Position numbers and translations under genes: made by a program. Positions 52,789-60,874 of a stretch of 64,000 nt of DNA are shown here, piece after piece. Source of the DNA: Vibrio sinus (GTDB lineage Bacteria; Pseudomonadota; Gammaproteobacteria; Enterobacterales; Vibrionaceae). Location: positions 156,670-220,669 of the forward strand of contig NZ_JAMKMR010000007.1 of the NCBI RefSeq assembly GCF_023634645.1, read 5' to 3'. Every line of letters begins with the position of its first letter. The first letter of the stretch is position 1. The notes below the pieces were generated by a model. That model was not told the DNA's origin. It saw only the letters and a program-made list of their open reading frames with translations, and did not search any database.

Positions 52789-53811
52789 ATGCGTAAATTT
52801 ACATTATTACTCACATTGAGCGTACCGACTTTATTTCAACCTTTGACTGCTTTTGCCAGTGACCATATTAACTCACAGAATGTTTCGACAATTCATGGAG
52901 ATGTAGGTCTGGCGTTTAGCTCTGGAAAATATTCATCCAATTTTATCGCAAGCGATGAAGGAGATAGCTCGGCGGTGTCGAATGGACTAAACCGAGCACC
53001 GTCGGACGAGTCCTATACCAAGACGACTCCATTACTTGATTTGAACTACACAATTGGGTCAACAGACACCAGTTTATTTTTGAGCAGTCAGACAGGTGAT
53101 CCCCTATCTCAAGAGTCTTATGTGAGTATTGGCGCTGAACAGGTCATTGGCCGTTTCGGTACGCTTTCTACCGCTTACTTGTTTTCGATACCTGGGAGCA
53201 ACAAGGAGTGGGCAGATCCTTATGCAACAAACCATAAGCGCAGTTCTACTGACACTCGCAGCCAAGGTGTCAGCGTTGGTTGGCAGCAGATATTGGGTAG
53301 CCAGCTGTCCGCAAGCTTTACCCATATTGAGAAAAAACTTGATCAGGAAAGAGGCGGGGATTCTCTTTCTGAACTGAGCACTAGCCAACGTAACATGCTG
53401 GATCGGAATGGTCATATCGATAGTGCCAGTGTGTCTTATATATTTGCCTTATCAGAAAATCAATCTTTAACGCCTGAATTAAGATACAGTCGATATGGGC
53501 TTAATGGAAGCGCGATGAGTCACAATCAATTTGGTATTGGTTTAACTCATAATATTGCAATTGCTAAATATAGCTTGTCCAATGGTATTTTTTGGGCAGA
53601 GAATAAATATGATGAAGACAACCCGATATACAATAAGAAATCTGACTCCAATGAGTATTATTTCAGTAGTACACTGACCAAGCAGCAGCTTTTTGGTTTT
53701 ACCCAATTAACAGGTTTGTTGTCTGCATCGATAGGAAAAAATAAGTCTGATATTCAATTCTTTAACGCTAAAAATACTAGCTTCGAAGTTGGCGTTGCTT
53801 ACTCTTTTTAG
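52789..53811 (+). CDS. Outer-membrane beta-barrel protein, DUF2860-like
   Basis: 340 residues, signal peptide MRKFTLLLTLSVPTLFQPLT then AFAS. Alternating strands throughout (SYVSIGAEQVIGRFGTLSTA, SASVSYIFALSENQSLTPEL, GIGLTHNIAIAKYSLSNGIF) and a C-terminal Phe (EVGVAYSF) indicate an outer-membrane barrel; the pattern resembles Vibrio DUF2860 proteins. Function unknown, perhaps a surface channel. It is followed by a hairpin and, 77 bp on, the serine hydrolase gene on the same strand. Confidence 0.72.
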   Translation: MRKFTLLLTLSVPTLFQPLTAFASDHINSQNVSTIHGDVGLAFSSGKYSSNFIASDEGDSSAVSNGLNRAPSDESYTKTTPLLDLNYTIGSTDTSLFLSSQTGDPLSQESYVSIGAEQVIGRFGTLSTAYLFSIPGSNKEWADPYATNHKRSSTDTRSQGVSVGWQQILGSQLSASFTHIEKKLDQERGGDSLSELSTSQRNMLDRNGHIDSASVSYIFALSENQSLTPELRYSRYGLNGSAMSHNQFGIGLTHNIAIAKYSLSNGIFWAENKYDEDNPIYNKKSDSNEYYFSSTLTKQQLFGFTQLTGLLSASIGKNKSDIQFFNAKNTSFEVGVAYSF

Positions 53812-53831
53812 TAATAAATATCCCCCCAGTA

Positions 53832-53867
53832 CCCTCAAGATGCAATTTGTAATATGAAGCTTGAGGG
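53832..53867 (+). terminator. Hairpin between barrel-protein and hydrolase genes
   Basis: CCCTCAAG and CTTGAGGG pair across a 20-base loop. No T-tract follows, so it may be a weak terminator or processing site. Confidence 0.45.
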
Positions 53868-53888
53868 GCTGAGCATTGGAAAAGATTC

Positions 53889-55121
53889 ATGAATATCGTA
53901 AAGACCATAACAAGACTAAGTGTTGTCGCATTACTATTGTGCTCTGCAAACACATTATCGATGGAGCTGAGCCCTCAGACAAAAGAGAAAATACAAGGCG
54001 CACTAGAATCCTACCGAGTAGCAAACAATATTACTGGCGCTCAGCTAAGTGTAAGCTTACCTAGCTATGAGCATAGCGACTCCATTGCTACATTCTATTC
54101 AGGCTATACAACCACAGAGAACCTTACTCCAATCGGCAGTTTGCTTGAGAGCTCGAATGAAAAGGTAGATTTATTATCTATTGGCAGCATTACTAAGTCG
54201 TTTATAACGGCGGTAATACTGCAGTTAGACAAAGAGAAGAAGCTCTCCACCAATGACAAACTTAGTCAGTACTTTCCTGATTATCCCGATTGGGGAAATG
54301 TCACCATTAAAGAGCTGCTTAACATGACCAGTGGCATTGCTCCATACATGGACACGACGCAATACGAGAGTGCGCCACCGACTACGCAATGGACAAAAAG
54401 AAAGCTGGTTGATCTGGCGTACAATAATATCCAGCCAAATCGGTGTTCCAATGTGGGTGGAAACACATGTTTTACGCCGGGGACAAGTTGGTTTTATTCG
54501 AATACGAACACAAACCTCGCTGGGCTGATTATAGAAAAGGTGACAGGGAAAACTTTAAAGCAAGAGCTGGAGCTGCGATTGCTGGGAAAACACTCAAAAC
54601 TGCATGCACTGAGCAGTACCTTTTTTGTACCAGATGGGGACAGCGCCAAGATATACAAGAGAATGGTGCATGAATACGATGAAAATGATCGTATTACCGA
54701 TTACACATCATTCAATTTGTCTTGGGCTAGGGCGGGAGGTGCGATGGTGTCGAATTCGAGAGATCTTGTCCGATGGGGAAGGCTATTGTTTAACACAAAC
54801 AAGGTAATCCCGAAGAGTGAGTTTAACGACTTTACTATGCTACATTGTATTGACGAAAACTCAACGCGCTATACCAAGCCAATTAACCGTGTGAGTGCGC
54901 AATGTAATATTGGCTTCGGTCTGAATATTATGCAGATGAGAATGCCCGATGGTAATGTCGTGTGGGGGTACGAGGGGGACTGGCCCGGAATTCAGGCTCA
55001 GTTCTGGTATCTCCCCAACACCGATATAGTGGTGAGTTTACAACAAGATACGGGCAAGCATGGAGAGCTTCCAGCTGACATTATGACCCTGTTTAAGCAA
55101 ATTTATAAGTACTTGAACTAA
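53889..55121 (+). CDS. Exported serine beta-lactamase/DD-peptidase-like hydrolase
   Basis: 410 residues with a signal peptide (LSVVALLLCSANTLSMELS). Class C/D,D-peptidase motifs are present: SxxK as SITK in LLSIGSITKSFITAV, the YxN triad as YSN in GTSWFYSNTNTNLAGL, and KTG-like end HGELP region. A Cys pair (NRCSNVGGNTCF) could be a disulfide, and MLHCID, AQCNIG add two more Cys. It acts in the periplasm on a peptidoglycan-like or ester substrate; resistance to beta-lactams is not implied. It precedes a two-component system by 137 bp. Confidence 0.83.
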   Translation: MNIVKTITRLSVVALLLCSANTLSMELSPQTKEKIQGALESYRVANNITGAQLSVSLPSYEHSDSIATFYSGYTTTENLTPIGSLLESSNEKVDLLSIGSITKSFITAVILQLDKEKKLSTNDKLSQYFPDYPDWGNVTIKELLNMTSGIAPYMDTTQYESAPPTTQWTKRKLVDLAYNNIQPNRCSNVGGNTCFTPGTSWFYSNTNTNLAGLIIEKVTGKTLKQELELRLLGKHSKLHALSSTFFVPDGDSAKIYKRMVHEYDENDRITDYTSFNLSWARAGGAMVSNSRDLVRWGRLLFNTNKVIPKSEFNDFTMLHCIDENSTRYTKPINRVSAQCNIGFGLNIMQMRMPDGNVVWGYEGDWPGIQAQFWYLPNTDIVVSLQQDTGKHGELPADIMTLFKQIYKYLN

Positions 55122-55217
55122 AGGACCATACTGGCAGAGGTAACCTGGGTATAGGTAGCTCGGGTTATATTGTTATTGTCTATACTTTGCAAAGACGTTG
55201 GATTAAGGCTGAGTGAT

Positions 55218-55243
55218 ATTCTCACGCATTACAGCGTGAGAAT
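55218..55243. promoter_or_regulatory. Inverted repeat before the response regulator gene
   Basis: ATTCTCACGC-ATTACA-GCGTGAGAAT: perfect 10-bp arms, ending 15 bases before the regulator start. It could be an autoregulatory operator or a transcript hairpin; the following GTTTTGGGGG has only a short T run, so a terminator is less likely. Confidence 0.5.
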
Positions 55244-55257
55244 GTTTTGGGGGCGGT

Positions 55258-55944
55258 TTGTGTAAGACAGTACTTATCGTAGAAGATGATAAGAAGTTAA
55301 ATAATCTCATGTTTGAGTTTTTGACCCAGCATGGCTACCGAGTTATACAAGCCTATAGCGGTGATGTTGGAATACAGATGATATTGGGTGAAAAACCGGA
55401 TTTAGTTATTCTTGATATTATGCTGCCTAACTTCTCCGGCATCGAGGTGTGCAAAGCTGTCAGGTCGGCCTATCGCGGCATAATCATTATGGTGACGGCA
55501 CAAGATGACGATGAATCTGAAATAGAAAGCCTAACATTAGGTGTAGATGACTTTATTAGAAAACCTGTAAATCCAGATATATTGTTGTTAAGAGCCAACA
55601 AACTTTTAACGATGACTTCAGTAGATAGTAATAAGAAAGTATTGAACTATGGTAACTTAAAACTGGATCTGGTGAAGTTTGAGGTGTTTTTGTCATCAAT
55701 ACAAATCGATATATCTCAGTCAGACTTTAAACTACTCGCCTATCTAGCCGAAAATGCAGATAAAATAATGAGTAGAGAACAAATATATACAGATATAAAA
55801 GGCATTGAATACAACGGACTTGATAGGTCTATTGACAACAAAATATCACACTTGAGAAAAATATTGGGAGATGATCCTAAGAAACCAGAGAGAATAAGAA
55901 CAGTATGGGGCAAAGGGTATTTATTTTGCTCGGATGCTTGGTAA
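55258..55944 (+). CDS. OmpR-family response regulator
   Basis: 228 residues from a TTG at 55258, which gives the complete receiver start (TVLIVEDDKKLNNLMFEFL). Phosphoacceptor Asp in VILDIMLPNFSGI, Lys in DFIRKPVNPD. The C-terminal OmpR-type winged helix (DLVKFEVFLSSIQIDISQSD, IDNKISHLRKILGDD, TVWGKGYLF) binds DNA. The kinase gene begins right at its stop codon. A perfect inverted repeat just upstream is a possible binding site. Similar in pattern to RstA-type regulators. Confidence 0.9.
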   Translation: MCKTVLIVEDDKKLNNLMFEFLTQHGYRVIQAYSGDVGIQMILGEKPDLVILDIMLPNFSGIEVCKAVRSAYRGIIIMVTAQDDDESEIESLTLGVDDFIRKPVNPDILLLRANKLLTMTSVDSNKKVLNYGNLKLDLVKFEVFLSSIQIDISQSDFKLLAYLAENADKIMSREQIYTDIKGIEYNGLDRSIDNKISHLRKILGDDPKKPERIRTVWGKGYLFCSDAW

Positions 55945-55948
55945 TAGT

Positions 55949-57583
55949 ATGATTAAAATTTTTCTTAAGAATTATTTTCTGTTTGCTTTTCTGATATTCA
56001 TTTTTATCGTCATTACATTTTATCTGTCAAAAGTAATGGAAAAGGCAATTTTAAACAAATCCGCTTTGTCATTCTCCAACGGTGTATTTAATTATGTAAG
56101 TGAGCAACTTCATGGACTCGACAGTTATCAAATAGACCTTAAATTAAATGAAATTCAAAAAAATGTCGCTGATCAAAAAGTAAAAATTATAGCTTATTCT
56201 TCACTTCCTAACGCATTAAAGTCCAATGATAATTTGGCTAAAGGGAAAGTCGTCGAGTATCATTCTTTTCTTTCTGGGGTGCATCACGGTAGTTTGTATT
56301 CGCTGTACTCAGCCTACGATATCAGGTATGCATTTAAACGTTTGGGACAATCTAAAAACTATATGCGTATCGTGTTAGGTAGCCCCCAAATTTTAGAAGT
56401 AAAAAGGAACACCCAATGGATAACCAATATTGTTCGAGAATCGTTCAAAGATAAAAATGTTGATCAATTTGAGCGCATTTCTAAGCACTTGTCAGACATT
56501 TTTGGCATCGAAGTTAGCCTAAAGAAGCAGGATACTTTGACAAGTAAAGAAAGTGAATTTGTTAACCAATGGGGATTGTTAGCGCTTTCTTATTTTGATG
56601 GGCATGTCTATGACTTAGCGATACCTATTAGTGGAACTGATGTTTTAGTCGTGTTGCATGGAATATCTGATCACTTAGCTGGTTTTGAAAAAAACTTCTA
56701 CTTCTATCTATTACTCATTATCGGCCTAGTCATCATGCTTATCTGTTGGATTTGGAGTTATGTTTTTTATAAAACCTTGAATAAAGTTCAAGTCCAAGCA
56801 ATTGAGTATGGAAAAGGAAACTTTGACTATCATATTAAAGTCCCCTCTTTACTTTCTCTTAGCCCATTAAACCAGGCGTTAAAAAACATGGCAACTAGAA
56901 TTGATCTTCTACTAACGTCTCATAAAGACCTTACTAATGCTATCGCACACGAATTAAAAACACCGTTAGCGCGAGTTCGGTTTTCGCTGGGGCTTTTAAA
57001 GGTTAAAAACCCTCAACTTGATCAATCTCAACTGGCTGATATTGATGATGAGATCGAAATCTTAGATAAGCTTATTAACGAAATTTTATTGCATGCCAAG
57101 TTTGATAGGAAAGGCGTTGTTCTCAATTTTGAAAAAGAATCAGTGACCGAAGTCGTTTCAGCAAGGCTAGAGCACTATAGGAAACGATTCCCTGATAAAA
57201 ATTGGACTATGAATATATCTGAAAAAGTGGAAGCGAGTTTTGATAGAAGTTTAATATCACGCATGATGGACAACTTACTGATTAACGCTTACTACTATGG
57301 TGGGAACAATATCCAAGTATCTGTGTTCTGTGTGTATAACCAAATAAGTATAACGGTAGAGGACGATGGGGTTGGAGTGGAGCCTTGTGACTATGAGAAA
57401 ATATTTAGTCCTTTTGAACGCTTAAATCCGTCGCGAGAAAATGAAATACCGGGGCATGGGTTGGGGTTATCTATTTGCGATAAAATTGCCCAAGCACACA
57501 AGGGTACGGTTCGAGCCGACAAATCCACGCTTGGTGGTGCAAAGTTTGAGATTGAATTTCCGCGAAGCTTGACTCCTAAGTAA
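55949..57583 (+). CDS. Sensor histidine kinase, RstB-like
   Basis: 544 residues from ATG 55949 (ATG 55934 would overlap the regulator). TM1 about 10-30, a periplasmic region of about 220 residues with no recognised domain, TM2 around FYFYLLLIIGLVIMLICWIW, a HAMP-like link, then the His box AIAHELKTPLARVRFS, N box MMDNLLINAYYYGG, G1 EDDGVGVEP and G2 GHGLGLSI. It phosphorylates the adjacent regulator. The signal is unknown; its neighbours (barrel protein, beta-lactamase-like hydrolase) suggest an envelope signal. Confidence 0.9.
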   Translation: MIKIFLKNYFLFAFLIFIFIVITFYLSKVMEKAILNKSALSFSNGVFNYVSEQLHGLDSYQIDLKLNEIQKNVADQKVKIIAYSSLPNALKSNDNLAKGKVVEYHSFLSGVHHGSLYSLYSAYDIRYAFKRLGQSKNYMRIVLGSPQILEVKRNTQWITNIVRESFKDKNVDQFERISKHLSDIFGIEVSLKKQDTLTSKESEFVNQWGLLALSYFDGHVYDLAIPISGTDVLVVLHGISDHLAGFEKNFYFYLLLIIGLVIMLICWIWSYVFYKTLNKVQVQAIEYGKGNFDYHIKVPSLLSLSPLNQALKNMATRIDLLLTSHKDLTNAIAHELKTPLARVRFSLGLLKVKNPQLDQSQLADIDDEIEILDKLINEILLHAKFDRKGVVLNFEKESVTEVVSARLEHYRKRFPDKNWTMNISEKVEASFDRSLISRMMDNLLINAYYYGGNNIQVSVFCVYNQISITVEDDGVGVEPCDYEKIFSPFERLNPSRENEIPGHGLGLSICDKIAQAHKGTVRADKSTLGGAKFEIEFPRSLTPK

Positions 57584-57591
57584 GTGAAAAT

Positions 57592-57618
57592 AAGCAGCCC
57601 TTGCTAGAAAGGCTGCTT
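57592..57618. terminator. Hairpin ending the two-component operon
   Basis: AAGCAGCC and GGCTGCTT pair around 11 bases between the kinase gene and the convergent PCuAC gene. Confidence 0.65.
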
Positions 57619-57631
57619 CGCAGAAGCGATG

Positions 57632-58096
57632 CTAATGATGCTTATGCGCCATTTTCATTCCGGCTGCGACTTTTTCGATTGGTGCGATAAAGGTTTGGGT
57701 GTCGCCATTGGCAAAAGTGAGTGTGACAGAAACTTTCTCACCTGGCACGAGTGGCTTTTTCAAATCTAGAAGCATGATGTGTAAGCTGCCAGGCTTTAAC
57801 GTCACCTTACCATTGGCTGGTACTTTGATTTGTTCAATTTGGCGCATTTTTAACGTGTCGCCATTTTTAAACACATTATGAAGTTCGGTTTTTTTCGCTA
57901 CCGTTGTGTGTGCAGATACTATGTATCTATCCTTATTTCCACTATTCACGATTTCAGTGAACACGGCACTATTGCTGGCGTTAGGAGGGGTTGCTCTGGC
58001 GTAGGCGTTGACTTCTTTGATTGTGTTGGTTGATTGTGCAAACGCTGCAAGAGGTGCTAACGCTAAGCTCGCGATCAAAAGTGTTTTCAACTTCAT
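57632..58096 (-). CDS. Periplasmic copper chaperone PCu(A)C
   Basis: 154 residues with a signal peptide (MKLKTLLIASLALAPLAAFA). The PCuAC copper ligands are spread as in the family: ARATPPNASNSAVFTEIVNS, ELHNVF with His, MKMRQIEQIKVP-type Met/His region (DTLKMRQIEQI) and HIMLLDLKKPL, plus a His-rich end (MKMAHKHH). It brings Cu(I) to the Cu(A) site of cytochrome c oxidase subunit II together with SCO. Its ATG overlaps the stop of the SCO gene, so the two are coupled. Confidence 0.92.
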   Translation of the reverse strand: MKLKTLLIASLALAPLAAFAQSTNTIKEVNAYARATPPNASNSAVFTEIVNSGNKDRYIVSAHTTVAKKTELHNVFKNGDTLKMRQIEQIKVPANGKVTLKPGSLHIMLLDLKKPLVPGEKVSVTLTFANGDTQTFIAPIEKVAAGMKMAHKHH

Positions 58097-58728
58097 GATG
58101 TTTTTCCTTGTTGATTTTGACTGACAACGGTATTGATTGCTTGCACCAAGGGTGCTGGTGATTGCAGGTGAGGAACCTTAGTGATAAGGGTTCCGTCTGG
58201 TTTTAAAATATAAAAATAAGAGCTGTGGTCTATGGTGTACTTTAATTCTGAATTCGGTAGTGCTGTCTTGTGGAAGATTACCCCATATTTGTGAGCAACG
58301 GCTTCAGTCACATTCATCGGAGCAGACAAGCCTTCGATCATTGGGTTGAAGTATTGTGCGTATTGAGACACTAATTTAGGCGTATCGCGCTCTGGGTCAA
58401 GAGTAATAAAAATAGGCCACAAGTGCGCCTTAGCTGAATCACTCAGTTGGTTCAACGCACCGGCAAGCATTGCCAGTGATGTGGGGCATACATCAGGGCA
58501 ATGGGTAAACCCAAAGTAGACGATTCTTATGCGTTTGTCGTCCGTGTTGAAGATGCTAACGGGTTTGTCGCCTTGGGTATAAAGCGTCGCGTGTGAGACG
58601 TCAACTGGTTCTGATGACTTTCCTTTCGTATTTGATGTGCTTCCACTTTCTGAAGAAGTCCATAAGGCATTGGCCCCTAGACCAGCAGCGAATGCCAGTA
58701 TTAAAAAAAGAATCCACTTTTTATTCAT
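58093..58728 (-). CDS. SCO1/SenC family copper protein
   Basis: 211 residues, N-terminal anchor (ILFLILAFAAGLGANALW), then a thioredoxin-like fold with the copper-binding FTHCPDVCPTSLAML (CxxxC) and the distal His in YTIDHSSYFYI. SCO proteins deliver or reduce copper for the Cu(A) site of cytochrome c oxidase. It is the middle of a three-gene unit with 4-bp overlaps at both ends (small anchored protein, SCO, PCuAC). Confidence 0.92.
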   Translation of the reverse strand: MNKKWILFLILAFAAGLGANALWTSSESGSTSNTKGKSSEPVDVSHATLYTQGDKPVSIFNTDDKRIRIVYFGFTHCPDVCPTSLAMLAGALNQLSDSAKAHLWPIFITLDPERDTPKLVSQYAQYFNPMIEGLSAPMNVTEAVAHKYGVIFHKTALPNSELKYTIDHSSYFYILKPDGTLITKVPHLQSPAPLVQAINTVVSQNQQGKTS

Positions 58729-59153
58729 CGCGTAGTCCTAATCGCAGGATAAACAGTGTGAGTGCCATCTGTGAGCTTTCCTAACCATGTCATCGAATTC
58801 AACGTACAAGCAGGCAAAACAATGGTTCCTTGATACTCACCATTTTTGATTTGCTTTAGCTTAAACATTGGATTTCCCATATTCATTTCCAACCCAGATA
58901 AACTCAGGTTTAACGTGCTTGATTGGCTAGATGGCCAATTGACCGTCAAGGTGATTGGAGTGAGGGCATGTGGAGAGTCCTGACTTAACGTCATTGTCAC
59001 TTGATCTTGCACACAAGGGGATGAGGAAAGAAAGCAAGCGTTGTCAGCAGATGGAACAAAAGCTGTGTTATCGGGTTTTGCAAAGAAAGTATTGGCAAAA
59101 AAGCCAGCTAACAACGCAATGAGAATTGCGCTCACTTTGATAGCGGTTTTCAT
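58725..59153 (-). CDS. Small membrane-anchored protein of the SCO-PCuAC operon
   Basis: 142 residues from the ATG at 59153, which has AAGGAAC upstream; a longer frame to 59267 has no such site. One N-terminal helix (AIKVSAILIALLAGFFANTF), then a beta-sandwich-like periplasmic region with Cys in NACFLSSSPCVQD and LPACTLNSM and a Met-rich loop LEMNMGNPMF. The Cys and Met suit copper binding. First gene of the copper-delivery operon, overlapping SCO by 4 bp. It resembles uncharacterised proteins found next to SCO in other Vibrio (inference). Confidence 0.7.
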   Translation of the reverse strand: MKTAIKVSAILIALLAGFFANTFFAKPDNTAFVPSADNACFLSSSPCVQDQVTMTLSQDSPHALTPITLTVNWPSSQSSTLNLSLSGLEMNMGNPMFKLKQIKNGEYQGTIVLPACTLNSMTWLGKLTDGTHTVYPAIRTTR

Positions 59154-59245
59154 GCCTATAGTTCCTTCTACTCTAAAGACGCAATAGTAACATGCTGTAT
59201 TGTTAGGCGGGAGATAAGAGCAGAAAAAAGTGTGGTGGTATTCAA

Positions 59246-59269
59246 AAATGAGGCTAAAAAGCCTCATTT
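59246..59269 (-). terminator. Terminator of the DUF368 gene
   Basis: AAATGAGGCT and AGCCTCATTT form a 10-bp stem around AAAA; on the minus strand TTTTTG follows. It separates the DUF368 gene from the copper operon. Confidence 0.82.
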
Positions 59270-59307
59270 CTCGAAGTCATTTGGCTAGAAGTATAGCGAC
59301 AGATTGT

Positions 59308-60234
59308 TTACGCGTCGTTTGTTGAACGCTCAGCAAACTTCTCAAGGCCCAGCACTAAAACGACAGCGATGACCATCATAAACAGCGCTAGCCAAAATCT
59401 GTCGGGCTGTGACGTGACGACTTCATAATTAAATGGCATGAGGTTTTGCTGCAGTTGAGGCACTTTGTCCCCATGAGAATTGACTGTCCAGCTTAAGGTT
59501 TCTTTCCAAGGCCAGATTTTCGGAAGTGTTCCCACCATTAGCCCAATTAGGAAGGTAATCGTGATGTCTCGATAAGTTCTCAGTAGCCAAGACAACAGAT
59601 GCGAGAACGTTAATAAGCCGACGATACAACCACCGGCAAAGAGTACCAATACGTCCATTTGGAACGATTTCACCGCATCAATCACAGGTGTATAAATGCC
59701 AATTAAGAGCAAAATAAAGCTGCCAGAAATGCCAGGTAAAATCATCGCACATATGGCGACTGCACCAGATAGTACAAGGTTTATCGGGGTTGGCTCCACC
59801 TGAGATGGTGAGACAATCGTAATGGTATAAGCCGCTATGATACCTAAGATCAGGGTAACAAATCGTGAGACAGTGACTTTATCCACTTGCCGAAACATAT
59901 GGTACACAGATACTAATATCAAACCAAAGAAAAAAGACCACACGGGAATAGGATGAGTTTCTAGTAGCCAAGAAATTAGTTTGGCAAGTGTTGCGATGCT
60001 GGTCAAGATACCTGCAAACAGGGCGATTAAAAAGCCTCCGTTGATGTAGTTAAACGCAGCTTTCAGTCCTTGAGATTTGATGATTTTAAAAAGGTTAAAG
60101 TTAACGCGACGGATGCTTTCGAGTAGGTGATCGTATATGCCAGTGATAAACGCAATCGTACCGCCAGAAACACCTGGAACAACATCGGCTGCACCCATTG
60201 CTAGCCCTTTTAAAAACGTAATTATGTAATTCAT
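59308..60234 (-). CDS. DUF368/PopT-type polyprenyl-phosphate transporter
   Basis: 308 residues from the ATG at 60234. About eight hydrophobic helices. The N-terminal GAADVVPGVSGGTIAFITGI and the second copy VAICAMILPGISGSFILLLIG are the twin PGxSG re-entrant motifs of the DUF368 family. Members have been identified as undecaprenyl-phosphate flippases (PopT; V. cholerae VCA0040-type) that recycle the lipid carrier for wall synthesis, so that role is taken from the family. A longer frame to 60300 lacks a ribosome site. The qrr region lies upstream. Confidence 0.85.
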   Translation of the reverse strand: MNYIITFLKGLAMGAADVVPGVSGGTIAFITGIYDHLLESIRRVNFNLFKIIKSQGLKAAFNYINGGFLIALFAGILTSIATLAKLISWLLETHPIPVWSFFFGLILVSVYHMFRQVDKVTVSRFVTLILGIIAAYTITIVSPSQVEPTPINLVLSGAVAICAMILPGISGSFILLLIGIYTPVIDAVKSFQMDVLVLFAGGCIVGLLTFSHLLSWLLRTYRDITITFLIGLMVGTLPKIWPWKETLSWTVNSHGDKVPQLQQNLMPFNYEVVTSQPDRFWLALFMMVIAVVLVLGLEKFAERSTNDA

Positions 60235-60425
60235 TAATTTGCGGGATGATGTGGAATAGATGAAATGAGTATACAAATTAATTTGTGGAAAAAGTATCAA
60301 AAACCCTGCGCTATAAACGTTATTTTACAAAATGAATCAACATTCATAATTCTCGACTGTTGATTTTTATCCCTATAGATAGTTCTAAAGATAAGAAACA
60401 AGGTGAATATCATTATGCACATTAT

Positions 60426-60451
60426 TTGCAATTTGCATTCGCATATTGCAA
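60426..60451 (+). promoter_or_regulatory. Two LuxO-type binding sites upstream of qrr
   Basis: TTGCAATTTGCAT (60426-60438) and TCGCATATTGCAA (60439-60451) each match the LuxO consensus TTGCAWWWTGCAA at 12 of 13 positions. They lie directly adjacent, about 90 bases before the inferred start of qrr, where a sigma-54 activator is expected to bind. Confidence 0.8.
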
Positions 60452-60512
60452 ATAATGTCTGGTTTTTTGTGTGTTTTTGCCACGTTTTGTCTTATTTTGC
60501 TGTATTTAAAAG

Positions 60513-60529
60513 TTGGCACGCATGATGCA
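60513..60529 (+). promoter_or_regulatory. Sigma-54 promoter of qrr
   Basis: TTGGCACGCATGATGCA has GG (60515-60516) and GC (60527-60528) ten bases apart, as in the -24/-12 consensus. Counting 12 bases on places the start at 60540, exactly at the TGACCC that begins Qrr RNAs. Confidence 0.85.
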
Positions 60530-60539
60530 TGGTATAGCT

Positions 60540-60647
60540 TGACCCTTCTTAAAGCCGAGGGTCACCTAGCCAACTGACGTTGTTAGTGAATGATATTGTT
60601 CACATATTATAGAAGCCAATCGTGCCATTACGATTGGCTATTTTTTT
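60540..60647 (+). ncRNA. qrr: Quorum-regulatory small RNA Qrr
   Basis: About 108 nt. Stem-loop 1 is GACCCT/AGGGTC (60541-60562), with the longer loop found in Qrr2 to Qrr5 and not Qrr1. The invariant target-pairing core CTAGCCAACTGACGTTGTTA (60567-60586) is intact, followed by GTGAATGATATTGTTCAC, a second stem, and a terminator AGCCAATCGT/ACGATTGGCT (60614-60639) with T7. With Hfq it would repress the master regulator (luxR/hapR-type) mRNA and activate aphA at low cell density. Transcription depends on LuxO~P and sigma-54 (see the two upstream sites). Confidence 0.93.
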
Positions 60648-60874
60648 GCCTTTTTGGCTAGATATAGCTTAAACACTCACCATTTCTTTGAGTCTCACAA
60701 TTGATATTAAGCACAAATTAAGTGCTTACACTCGACAAACCGTACAAAAGCCTTTATTAATATGCGCCTCGTTTTTACTTTGGATATTCAAGAACAGCGA
60801 ATAAATAAACACTTTTAGCATAACTAGATTGTTTTTTTATCCATTGTAGGAGAAACACTTAAGATAGAGGTTAT

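Noticed and set aside
53889..55121. Beta-lactam resistance gene
   Set aside because: SxxK/YxN motifs are shared by many non-resistance hydrolases; nothing shows antibiotic hydrolysis.
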